Both the position numbers and the translations under genes were made by a program. Below the pieces are notes generated by a model, which did no database searches, was not told where the DNA came from, and was given only the letters and a program-made list of their open reading frames with translations. From Hydrangea macrophylla (Eukaryota > Streptophyta > Magnoliopsida > Cornales > Hydrangeaceae), in contig CM066991.1 of NCBI GenBank assembly GCA_033977485.1, positions 128,049,999-128,113,998 of the forward strand: a DNA stretch of 64,000 nt, written 5' to 3'. This document shows, in pieces, positions 49,230-59,044 of this stretch (position 1 is its first letter; every line of letters starts with the position of its first letter).

Positions 49230-49620
49230 CAGGGACGGATCTAGGAATCTTAGTGTCGGAGGGGGGAGACACGGGCTCCCCCCTCCCAAAAAAAAAAAAA
49301 ATTCTCATTTATTTATACATTTTTGATAATGAGCTAGATAATTAAATATATAAGGAGAGCTAAGATAAATACAAAATATTTGAATCAATAAGTTATAGAG
49401 CAATTTGTAGGATAAATTCAGAATTTATATTTATAGACACACACTAAACTTTTACATAACTTACATATACACATCATTTTTGAAAAAGCAAATATAGAGG
49501 AGCGGGTGTATATAATTAATATGTATTTTTGAATAATACTAATATAATTAATTACATATATATATATATATATATGTTTTCCAATTCTAGGGCGACAGTT
49601 GCCCCGCAGATCCATCCATG
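49230..49620. mobile_element. hAT-type MITE (CAGGGACGGATCTAG)
   Basis: 391 bp; start CAGGGACGGATCTAGG, right end on the other strand CATGGATGGATCTG; perfect 8-bp TSD CTCACTTT (49222-49229, 49621-49628). AT-rich inside. Confidence 0.85.
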
Positions 49621-49628
49621 CTCACTTT

Positions 49629-50614
49629 GAGTTGAAATTAACCCGGATAAATGTTAACATAAGTGATTAAATTTTGGTGCCATCACATTAACCAGCTCAT
49701 TCACCAATCAATTTTTTTTGTGTGTGTCATCACATTAATTAACCAACTCGTTTACTTTTTATGTAGTCAATCAAATTTATGTACGCTAAATCTAAACCAA
49801 CTCAGTTTGTAAGAACTTTAGTAATACTCTTTCTAGAATTGGTAAGTGTCCTCAGCGAAGATCAGCTTGGCGACCGTTATCAAGTCATTTAGCTAAAGAG
49901 GTGGGAAAACAGAGATGTTGACAAATCCATAAGTACTGTAGGTGTCCCAGAAGTCTACCTGTGGGGCACCTAAATGATTAAAATGTCCTAGGAAGGGCCC
50001 CCAACTATACCGTTTTAAGTTGGTGGGCCTGCCTTTCTATTTTTCTTTTAAACATTCTCGTTTTGGGCTGTGGGTTTATTGAATCTGTATCACAACATCA
50101 CCGTTTTCATAAAATTGAAAAGTTTTTTTAAGAGAAAATTACAAACGTTTCACTTGCATATGGTTTACCAAGAAAATAGTTTCCATTCTCTCGTTGAGAA
50201 GTCAGCATGGTTTCACAAATCAATCCAATTTATATGTTATAATAACTGACATGTTATAATCGTACCATTCAATATTTTCTCCACTTAACCATTCACCTGA
50301 ACAAACAAAATTAAATCGGAATCAATGAAATGACTAGTACTCCTAATATATCATGTGAATATCTAGATAAGAAATTACTATGAAACTATTGAGGTAACAA
50401 ACACGTCCTCTACGGCAGTTTGGGATTGATCGGCCGGTTCCTGTAAGTATTATACACATTTGTCTGAAATGTGTGTTCATATTTTTACAGATTCTTGGAA
50501 TGAGAATTTTAGAGTTCAAAAGAACTAATCGTTGATGTAAAACATTTCATTAACACACATATATACACCTCAAGAATAGAGATAATTTGTCAAACTTATG
50601 GAACTAAGTGACAT
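49629..50614. other. Spacer
   Basis: AT-rich, no gene or clear repeat recognised. Confidence 0.6.
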
Positions 50615-50617
50615 TAA

Positions 50618-50884
50618 GGGTATGTTTGATAACCCATTTAAGTGATGAAAATGAAAAGATTCAGCACTTATTCTTTTTCAGTGCGTTTGATAACAAACTA
50701 CTTAATTGAAAAAGCAGCCAAAAAATCACTGAAAATGTTATGTGAAAATTTCCTACTGAAAATAATCACTGAATGTAGTCTATTTTAATTCTTGAAACAC
50801 TTTTCAGTATTACAAATCCAAATCACTTAAAATTTTCAGTACTTAAAATTCAGCACTTAATTTTCAATTTTATCAAACGCACCC
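50618..50884. mobile_element. Tourist-like (PIF/Harbinger) MITE
   Basis: 267 bp; ends GGGTATGTTTGATAAC and TTATCAAACGCACCC flanked by TAA on both sides, the typical three-base target. Confidence 0.8.
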
Positions 50885-51244
50885 TAAGCCAAATTTCAAA
50901 GAAGGTGGTCATCAACACTTCTTTGATTTCTTACCATTATCAAGAGGCGAAAAGAAAAATCCAAAATAGAGGAAATCCCAATAGGTAATATGAAGACCAA
51001 ACTATGAAAATTTGGGGATGATTAATAAACCAGAAAGAACATGATGGTACCCCTTGGATGGAGAGAGGTAGGTCTTTAGACGAAATTGCAAGTAAGACAA
51101 AGAAGTTGGGAGAGTCAATTGTTTTTTTCAGGGCCTAAGCCCATCGACAGAAACCAGCAGCACCCCCGAAACGAAAAAAAAAAATAAAAAAAAGAAGAAG
51201 AAGATAGAGAGAGAAAAAGAAAAGAAAACATTAATCTTAGCAAA

Positions 51245-51685
51245 TAGGGATGGCAATGGGGTGGGTTTTCCGGGTTTCCCGCCCCGCCCCGCCCCTAATA
51301 GGTAGGGTATGGGGGGCTTAATAGGGTTAGGGGCGGGTATGGGGGAAGTTTTCAAAACCCGGGTCGGGGTAGGGTCAAAAAACCCGCCCCCGCCCCGAAT
51401 ATACTTGTATTTATATTTTTACCCATCAATAGTTATGTGTATTACCATTTAAAAAAAAAAAAACTGCACTATTAGGGAGCTAATTGGGTAAGTTAAAAAA
51501 AAACTGCACTATTAGAGAAAAAAATGCATTAAAAAAATTGCTTTTTCAATTTGTGTACCAAAAAAAAAAAAAAAATAATAATCGGGGCGGGGCGGGATCG
51601 GGGACCCCGGGGGGAGGGTTTACTGAAGCAGGGCGGGGGCGGGGTATGGAGGCCCCGTCCCATACCCGCCCCGTTGCCATCCCTA
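51245..51685. mobile_element. hAT-type MITE (TAGGGATGGCAA)
   Basis: 441 bp; perfect ends TAGGGATGGCAA / TTGCCATCCCTA and perfect 8-bp TSD TTAGCAAA (51237-51244, 51686-51693). GC-rich terminal thirds. Confidence 0.93.
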
Positions 51686-51762
51686 TTAGCAAACCATTGA
51701 CATTAAAAAAGCTCTGACTAAAGCGTAAAGAGAAATAAAGCAGCACTAGAGGGAAACCTATC

Positions 51763-51931
51763 CTTACTCCTAAATGCACAACTTTGTTTTAAAATGTTGG
51801 ACCTCGTGCTGAAAAGTCTGTACACAAAAAAGAGATGTACAGGGTGTGCAAACTTTTCAGCACGAAGTCTAACATTTTTAAGTAGAATTGTACATTTGGT
51901 TGTGCATTTGAGAGTGCATCTAGCATTACTC
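51763..51931. mobile_element. Mutator-like MITE (second subfamily)
   Basis: Shares the GGACCTCGTGCTGAAAAG arms and the CTAGCATTACTC end with 42924-43110. Left end decayed, TSD unclear. Confidence 0.7.
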
Positions 51932-52383
51932 TTGTCCAAAAAAAGGAAAAAAAGGAAAAATTTACCAACTGCTCTGACTAACTTTACATATTGAATCATC
52001 AAAGATAAATGCCTATTGATCCATTCATGACCATAAAATTTCATGTATTGATCTCCTAAACATAGTAGTATCTGATCCCAAGAACAAACCAATATTAAAT
52101 TGTATCAAACCCTCTACACTTCATGTGCCCTTCCTTCCTGTCTTAATACCTGCATGTCAAAATTAATTAAAATCAGAGGTAAACAACAGAGTACACAAAA
52201 TCAAAATTTTATTTGATTCTTAACAGGCATTGCAAAGCATTCTATTCTGGGGCTACATTTTCTCGAGTTTTGTTTGGTTGGTGGATTCATTTAAGACCCA
52301 TCTCCAAAAGGAAAAGGCAACCCATTGCAGAAACTCAATTTGCAATGCCATGTCAACAATTCGAGCTCCGACGGACAGATGCA

Positions 52384-52842
52384 TCAAACAGCCACAACAA
52401 ACTTGCTGCCCCTCTCATCCAAGGCAATCTTTGCTACATTTGGTTGTTTGCAGCAAAGCAATATTTGTAAAAAAAGCATTCCAGTGCACGAGGCTCCCCG
52501 TTGCGGAGTATGGGGAAGGTGAGATGTACGCAACCTTACCCCAAAATTATTCAAAAAAGAGAGAATCTCAACAATCAAATCCCAATTCCAATTCCATACT
52601 TTACAAATTATTTTCACAAAAACCCCAATCAAGGAGATGAAGATGATACAGAGAATACCCACCACCACCAACCCAGCCGCCGCTCCTAGCGCCCCAACAA
52701 CTCTGCCACCGCACCACCTACCCTTGCCACTACCGAAACCCCCACCACTAAACCCCATGCCGCCACCGAAACCACCACCACCACCAGCTGCTCTACTTCC
52801 ACCTTCACCGAAATCACCACCGAAACCCTTGAAGCCCACCAT
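52384..52842 (-). CDS. Small glycine-rich membrane protein
   Basis: Frame of 152 aa from the ATG at 52842, chosen because the upstream in-frame extension (to 52911) is pure CT-rich leader. Residues 1-46 are glycine/phenylalanine-rich (GGGGFGGGMGFSGGGFGSG). One strong membrane segment covers about 48-80 (GLVVVGILCIIFISLIGVF), followed by KVWNWNWD. From about residue 101 the frame runs into a SINE fragment, so the true C-terminus may be shorter or spliced: GGGGTAAGG there is a good donor site. The leader (CTCTCTC) looks like a plant 5' UTR. Family and function not recognised. It lies between MUTE and the phosphatase, all on one strand. Confidence 0.6.
   Translation of the reverse strand: MVGFKGFGGDFGEGGSRAAGGGGGFGGGMGFSGGGFGSGKGRWCGGRVVGALGAAAGLVVVGILCIIFISLIGVFVKIICKVWNWNWDLIVEILSFLNNFGVRLRTSHLPHTPQRGASCTGMLFLQILLCCKQPNVAKIALDERGSKFVVAV
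52465..52541 (-). mobile_element. 3' fragment of an Au-type SINE
   Basis: On the minus strand GTAAGGTTGCGTACATC, CCTTCCCC, ACTCCGCAACGGGGAGC and CTCGTGCACTGG, followed by a T run. This is the diagnostic 3' half of the plant Au SINE. It overlaps the 3' part of the glycine-rich gene. Confidence 0.75.
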
Positions 52843-53094
52843 ATCTGAGAGGGAGACACAGAGATTTGAGAGAGAGAGAGAGGGTAGAAGGGATTTTTGA
52901 GAGAGAGACAAATTGGGTGCAGGATTGTAGTTGGGTAGGTGGATGGTTTAAACATTAATTTAATAAAATAGAGAAAGAAGGCCAACTACAGCCCTTGGAT
53001 TTTTCCTAACCCAAATCTTGACCCTTCCTTTTGATAGGATTTATTGCAAAGGTCACAAATTTTTGACTAGCAACAGTCAATTTTTAAATGAGTA

Positions 53095-53346
53095 CTCCCT
53101 CCGTCCCATTTTATGTGTCCATCTTTCCTTTTTGGGATGTCCCAAAATTGTTGTCCACTTTCCTAAATTAGAATATAAATTTTATTTAGTTTCCCCAACT
53201 ACCCTTTCTTGCAATCAATACCCAAATAAAATAATAAAAAAAAGTGCAATGATTATGGGCAATTGTGGAAAGTAGGTGTAGATTCTTTTTGTCCCCTTAA
53301 ATAGTTGGACTCCCCAAGATGGACACATAAAATGGGACGGAGGGAG
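53095..53346. mobile_element. Stowaway (Tc1/mariner) MITE
   Basis: 252 bp with inverted ends CTCCCTCCGTCCCATTTTAT and TA on both sides (53093-53094, 53347-53348). Confidence 0.93.
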
Positions 53347-53348
53347 TA

Positions 53349-53507
53349 ATATTTAGGACACTAACAACTTCCACTAACACTTACTAACACACTCTATCTC
53401 TCTCCTAGTGGTACTGTGGGGTCAGTGGGCCCCACAGTACCACTAGGAGAGAGATAGAGTGTGTTAGTAAGTGTTAGTGGAAGTTGTTAGTGCCCCTAGC
53501 ATTGCCC
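53349..53507. mobile_element. MITE of the CTCTATCTCTCTCC type
   Basis: Nearly perfect hairpin matching 39485-39650, directly abutting the Stowaway element. TSD not resolved. Confidence 0.8.
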
Positions 53508-53554
53508 TTTTTAAATTCACCAGCAGGGGGTGAAAATTTTCCTATAAAACAAAC

Positions 53555-53714
53555 AAGTAGTGCTACATATACACATTTTTTGACACCCAGTTTTAAATGC
53601 ATGTATCTTGTGCTGTGTCAGTGGTGCACCGAAAAGTGTGAAAAATTCAAAAAGCACAAAATACATGTGTTTAAAGCATAGTGTGTCAAAAAGTGTATGT
53701 CCCAAACATTTCCC
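53555..53714. mobile_element. Mutator-like MITE (TTTAAATGCATGTAC type)
   Basis: 160 bp; flanks AAAACAAAC / AAAACAAAA (8/9). Confidence 0.75.
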
Positions 53715-54525
53715 AAAACAAAAACAGTTTGTGCACAAGTGTGTATCAATTCTACCCTCACAATAATTCACATTTAAAAAAAAAATAGTGCATCAGTTCT
53801 TCCCTAAAAAAAATAAAAATTATGGATCAGTTCTTACATGGATCCCAACATGAATTCGAATTTTCCCAATCAATTTTATGGTACTCAATTTTCTCAAGCT
53901 AGTGTCCAACCCGAGACCGGAAAAAAGAAACGACGTAAAATAAAATATTTTTAAAAACTGCAAATAAGTATAACCATATTAATATTGGGCATAAAAGTGA
54001 CAAAAAGAAGTTCGAATATAGAAGAAGGAAAAAGTAAAGATATATTCAAACAATCAATACTGATGTAAACTTGTGGAGTGCAGAAATTTGATTCATGCAG
54101 CAAATATGTGTTGATGAAGCAAATGAGTCATTTGATGTCAAAGTTTTGCATGACTTCTCCTTTGGGGATGATCCAAGGAAGAGAAAAAGAAAAGGAAAAC
54201 AAGAAAGAAAACTAGCTCCCCTGTATTTTCTCTTGAGTTTTCCTCCATGCTTAAATAACGTTAAGTTAAAAAAAGTTTTTCCACCCATGAACCAAACAGA
54301 GCCTCATGATATATATCCCCAAAGGTTTTCCCAAAGCATTTCAACAAAACCCTCCAACTCATTAGAACTTCTTCAATTATTGGGTTCTTGATATCCAACA
54401 ATGTGAAAAATGGGCGACAACCAAAATGTATTTGAACAAACAAAAGTGTGAAATACAAAACACCTCAACATAATTCAGTAAAAAGTAAGAAACAGTAGAA
54501 GAGAATGTCATCATGGAACATGTAC

Positions 54526-55924
54526 CTTGAATAGATTTCTCAAATTTCTGCAGCTGCAACATAAAGCCAGAATTTGGAGATGCCAGCAGTCGTCTACTCT
54601 TCACATGTTCCAATGCTTGGGATACACTCATACCATGCTTTTTCATCAAATAAGCGACAACAATAGTCACACTGTAAGATAGAAGAAGTAAATTTGTATA
54701 GATTTGCTCCGATTTATTAGGTTTACAAGGATGTTAGATATATATACATGAAGGAAATGTATGATGTTTGGAAGAAATGTCTGAGCATCCTAATCAGTAA
54801 TCGATGTTCATTTGAAGGATGCATATGAATAATATATATAATGTACAATCGCGCTTAACACTGCAGAATTGACACATCAATGCTGAGATAGAACACGTTA
54901 TGATATTCTTTCAGAAATAAAAAATAAACATGAAAAAGCAAGCTTGACAAAGTCAGAAAATCACCTTCTGGATTTTCCCATAAAGCAATGTACTAACACA
55001 CCACTACCCATTGTTTTCGCTTCATCAATGAAATCAAAACATTCATCGAAGTACTGTGCTATATTCACATCTTTTCTGTCCTCAACTACATCGAATGAAA
55101 ATAACACCATAAGATTGCTCAAAATTTTAGCTTTTCAATGCTCAGTGTGACACCCAAATCAAAAATTCAAAATCTCTTTTGTAAAGAACATCAGCGGTGC
55201 CAAATAGTCGGTAAAAGAAAACTATAATACAAAAAAGAAAAGAAAAGATAAAACAGCAAAGTGAAACATCTGAATATGTAACTACAATTGCTTTCAGAAA
55301 TATATAGGTTCCGAAGCTTGAGCAGAAACAACATAAAGGCGGCATAAAAGAGCAACTTTTTTACATTTTAACTAAACACTTGAACCTTCTTTTTTTTCTT
55401 TTTCTTTTTTTGGTCTGTAAAATAAAAACACTTGATCCATTTGGATTATCATTTTATTACACAAATTCTATATGCTAAAATATACAAAACACTCGCTTAT
55501 TTTGGTCTAAAATTCAAACATTACTTCTTACATCAATGTATAGAAGTTTCCTACCATCAATAATTTTGTATATGAAATCATTTGAATGAGACAGCGGCAC
55601 AGACTTGATTACTGTCAAAATATGAGTGACATTCAAGCTTTTCAATGCGCTCTTGTTATTTGCAGCTCCAAGAGAACCCAAGAAGAGGCCCTGTGTATCC
55701 AAGAAAAACCATAAACAACATATGAGTTGCAATAAAGGAGGTTGAAAACAAGAAGAAAACCAGAAGGTCAATGAATAATGTACAAAAAGTGATTCATAGC
55801 TCAAGTTATTTACATCTTCAATCTGGCAAGGAACAATATCATCTCTACTGCGTTTAGTTGCATATACAGCTCGTCCAAGTGCTGCAGCAATTTGTTCCCT
55901 ACACGTTCCATAATCTAGATCCAT
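54526..55924 (-). CDS. MKP2: Dual-specificity (MAP kinase) phosphatase, MKP2-like
   Basis: Exons on the minus strand: 55924-55814, 55690-55555, 55085-54965 and 54671-54526, all with GT-AG borders and matching phases, giving about 172 residues. The exon 4 end is a GT (GTACAT); a short last exon is expected but was not found. Without splicing the frame would run to 54377. Motifs: RDDIVPCQIED, GLFLGSLGAANN, VTHILTV, general-acid region around D85/D88, and the catalytic loop HCFMGKSR with Cys116 and Arg122, followed by SVTIVVAYLMKKHGM and the C-terminal QLQKFEKSIQ. This matches the plant DsPTP1/MKP2 family, which removes phosphate from Tyr and Thr of MAP kinases; MKP2 acts on MPK3 and MPK6. No kinase-interaction domain or transit peptide seen. 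Same strand as MUTE, about 6.7 kb upstream of it. Confidence 0.88.
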
Positions 55925-56173
55925 TGCTTGCAAGCAGGGCGATCTTTTCTCTTTGAAAAATTTTCAAGCTTTATTCGCAATTCAACAAATTCCTTGAACT
56001 TGAAATTAGTTTATTTCATCTTCAAATCTACGAGGACTACCAAAACAAAATATGGGGTAATATCAGTTTTGTCAAATGCTATTATGTCCTCGTCTTTTGA
56101 CCATTTGAGTAGAACAAATAGAAATGAATGCAATAGAACCACAAGCACTCGTTACAACACTTAACCCAATTAA

Positions 56174-56397
56174 GGCTGTGTTTGGATCATGGATTTTGTG
56201 AGGGAAAAGAAAAGATTCGGTGAGGGATTCAGTATCCCTTGTTTGGTTACTGTGGATTCTTAAGGGGAAAAGAAAAGATTTCCTTTTGCTTTCCCACACA
56301 ACCAAAGGATTTTGTATCCCTCCATTTCCTTCCACTTTTCTTTCCTTTTCCCTTCACTTTTCTTTTCCCTCACGAAATCCATGATCCAAGCACAGCC
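56174..56397. mobile_element. Tourist-like (PIF/Harbinger) MITE
   Basis: 224 bp; ends GGCTGTGTTTGGATCATGG and CCATGATCCAAGCACAGCC with TAA on both sides (56171-56173, 56398-56400). A decayed GTTTGATAA-type piece follows to about 56660. Confidence 0.88.
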
Positions 56398-56660
56398 TAA
56401 GTGTTGAAAATTTTCTCAGTAAAAAACTTTTCCAATGCCTTTGATAATGAGCCAATTAATTGAAAAAACAGCCAAAAATCCATTGAAAACTTTACTGAAA
56501 AAATTCTACTGAAATTAATCAATGAATCATGCAGTCTATTTCAATACTTGAAACACTGTTTTCAGTATTATTGCAAACTCAATAGCTTAAAATTTTCAAT
56601 ACCTAAAATTCAGCACTTAATTTATCATTACTTAATTTTCAAATTTATCAAACAAACCCT

Positions 56661-57205
56661 TACACTCCAGTACTAGAACAGGAATTTTATCACTACATCT
56701 ATAAGAAGTGATGAAATACAAGTGCAAACATTGACTATGTTAATCGGTCTGAATCGCATTCCTACGTTTAAACTCACAATCACCAACAAATAAGAAGGTT
56801 TACTAATGTGTTTTAACAGTGTACGCCTATATGTGTGTGTGTGTCTGTATATATATGGTGTATATACACGTACACGCGTTAATGCAATTTGAAATATGAA
56901 GGAACATTTTGAAATCTCCATACGAATGCAAAACGAGGGCAATTTGACGAACAAGTTCCAATCAACAATTAAACATAGATCAACATAAAACAAGAACAAT
57001 ATCAAGAACTACACAACCACCGTGAAATTGATTAATGAACAATTGAGATAATCAGTCTTTCAAAGTGTCGATAGAAATTAGGGATTTTTGTACAAAGATG
57101 ATTAAAAGACTCACCCCTAACCTAAGACGCTATTGACTGAATTTACGGCGCACTTCCTCCTCTTATTGCTTCATATACACACATACTCGTGTGTGTTAAG
57201 GGGAT
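56661..57205. other. Spacer
   Basis: Upstream of the phosphatase gene. TG/TA tract at 56825-56875. No gene recognised. Confidence 0.6.
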
Positions 57206-57378
57206 GAGTAATGCTAGAGACACAACACATTGTACAATATAAAATATAATATGGTTTTAAATGTTTGTACCCTGTGTTATGTAAATGGTGTATAAGAAAG
57301 TGTGAAAAATTCAAACAACACAGAGTACAAGGCATTTAAAGCTCTGTTGTGCTTTATGTTGTGCCTATAACATTACTC
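57206..57378. mobile_element. Mutator-like MITE (TTTAAATG type)
   Basis: Ends GAGTAATGCTAGAGAC and TATAACATTACTC. Flanks TAAGGGGAT / TAAGTCAAT match only 6/9, so an older copy. Confidence 0.7.
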
Positions 57379-57401
57379 TAAGTCAATTGACTATCGGGTG
57401 G

Positions 57402-57846
57402 ATATGTTTGATAACCAATTCTTTTTCGAGAGCATTTTTGCTCACCCAAAATTTGGTACACCAATGTTCACCCAAGTATCCCATTGGCCAATGCAGTGGG
57501 GCCCAGGATTAAACAAATGTTGTTTAATATTGTTTAATCTTGGGCCCCACTGCATTGGCCAATGGGATGCTTGGGTGAGCATTGGTGTACCAAATTTTGG
57601 GTGAGCAAAAGTATTTTCTTCTTTTTCAGCGCGTTTGATAACGTATCATTTAATTGTACTATTTAATTGAAAAAGAGACCAAAAAACTAATGAAAATTTT
57701 AAGTGAAGAATCTCTACTGAAAATAATCACTGAATGTGTTCTATTTCAATAATTGAAGCACTGTTTTCGGTATTACAAATTTAATAACTTAAAATTTTCA
57801 ATACTTAATTTTCAACACTTAATTTTCAATTTTATCAAACGCACCA
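57402..57846. mobile_element. Tourist-like element split by a nested MITE
   Basis: Left TATGTTTGATAACC, right TTATCAAACGCACC, with interior words (TTTTTCAG.GCGTTTGATAAC) matching 50618-50884. The insertion at 57428-57618 divides it. Confidence 0.7.
57428..57618. mobile_element. Nested Mutator-like MITE
   Basis: 191 bp hairpin with arms TTTTGCTCACCCAAAATTTG and perfect 9-bp TSD TTCTTTTTC (57419-57427, 57619-57627). CATTGGCCAATG palindromes at the core. Confidence 0.88.
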
Positions 57847-58735
57847 GAATTCACGAATAAAATGCTACGCCCACATAGTGAACCACACAACGGGTAGCTA
57901 AGTAAATTTTTAAAACATTTGTGGGATCCACAGAAAATAAAAACACCCATCTTTCTCTCATCTCTCTTTTACGTTCTGCAGGTGGAGGGAAACCAAAATG
58001 GCAAAATCCCCAAATTAGAACCCTAGCTTCATCTCCCTCCCAAACCCACATTTGACCGGTCCCGACGGTGACGGCGAAGGGCTGCGACGGGCAGTAGTAC
58101 TCACTCTTTTTCTCAGTACTCTCTCTCTCTCTCACAAATCATATATACATATATATATATATATATATAAATGTTCACAACCAGCAATTTTATTTTGAAT
58201 ATTGTGATTGTGTATTTAGGTCAGTTGACTGGAGATCTTTTTTCGTCTTCTTGAGTCTTGAATGTTTAGAAGTATGAAATTCAATTTCTTTTTCATTTGT
58301 TGCCTTTTCTCAGCCAACCAACTAGGTATGAGTTGAATGTTCCTTGTTCGTTTTTTTTTTTTTTTTTTGAAAGACTATAATGAAGTAAATTCACAAAATG
58401 AGGATCCATTAGCACGAAAGGCATTAAAACCGAGCATATCAGAAGTTCAAAACCAGAGCAGATCTCAACTAGGCCTTGTTGGTTAGTACTCGTATTCTAA
58501 TTGTTCAAGACTTGAGGTTCAGTTGAAATTAAGGTATATGTATATGTATAATTCTTAGATATGTAATTTCCCAATTCCGAAAATTCATTGACCAAGGACT
58601 ACAATCCATCAAAGCCTCAATCCACGGCACCACCCATTGATACCCACCAACCTACAAACCTCTTTTTTGGGATGCTAGTCTCGATATTATGGCTCTGATT
58701 TGGACATGGGCTCTATTATTGCTTTCTTATAATTT

Positions 58736-59044
58736 AGGGTAAAATACACTTACACCTCATGTGGTTTTGCAGATTTGCACTTACCCCTTTGTGGTTTAAA
58801 TTTTGGCACTAATACCCCCTATGGTTCGGACTAAAGTGCAATGTTAAAATTTGCTAAGGAATTGAAGAGGGTAAGTGCAAATCGGCCAAACCACAAGGGG
58901 TATTAGTGCTAAAATTATCCACAACATATTTAACGGTTGCACTTTAGTCCGAACCATATAGGGGGTATTAGTGCCAAAATTTAAACCACAAGGGGGTAAG
59001 TGTAAATCGGCTAAACCACAGGGGGTGTAAGTGTATTTAACCCT
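58736..59044. mobile_element. MITE (AGGGTAAAATACACTTACACC)
   Basis: 309 bp; inverted ends AGGGTAAAATACACTTACAC / GTGTAAGTGTATTTAACCCT and 7-bp direct flank ATAATTT (58729-58735, 59045-59051). Superfamily uncertain. Confidence 0.8.

Noticed and set aside
51718..52092. 124-aa minus-strand protein
   Set aside because: Half of it is MITE sequence (51763-51931) and no domain is recognisable.
52843..52911. Upstream start for the glycine-rich protein
   Set aside because: The extra residues come from a CT-rich leader with low-complexity Ser/Leu and no domain.
55514..55933. 139-aa protein as one exon
   Set aside because: It reads through the first intron of the phosphatase. GT-AG borders and the family alignment give separate exons.
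57851..58135. 94-aa minus-strand protein starting MRERESTEKK
   Set aside because: GA-rich start, no recognisable domain or splice continuation, although a 5' exon cannot be fully excluded.
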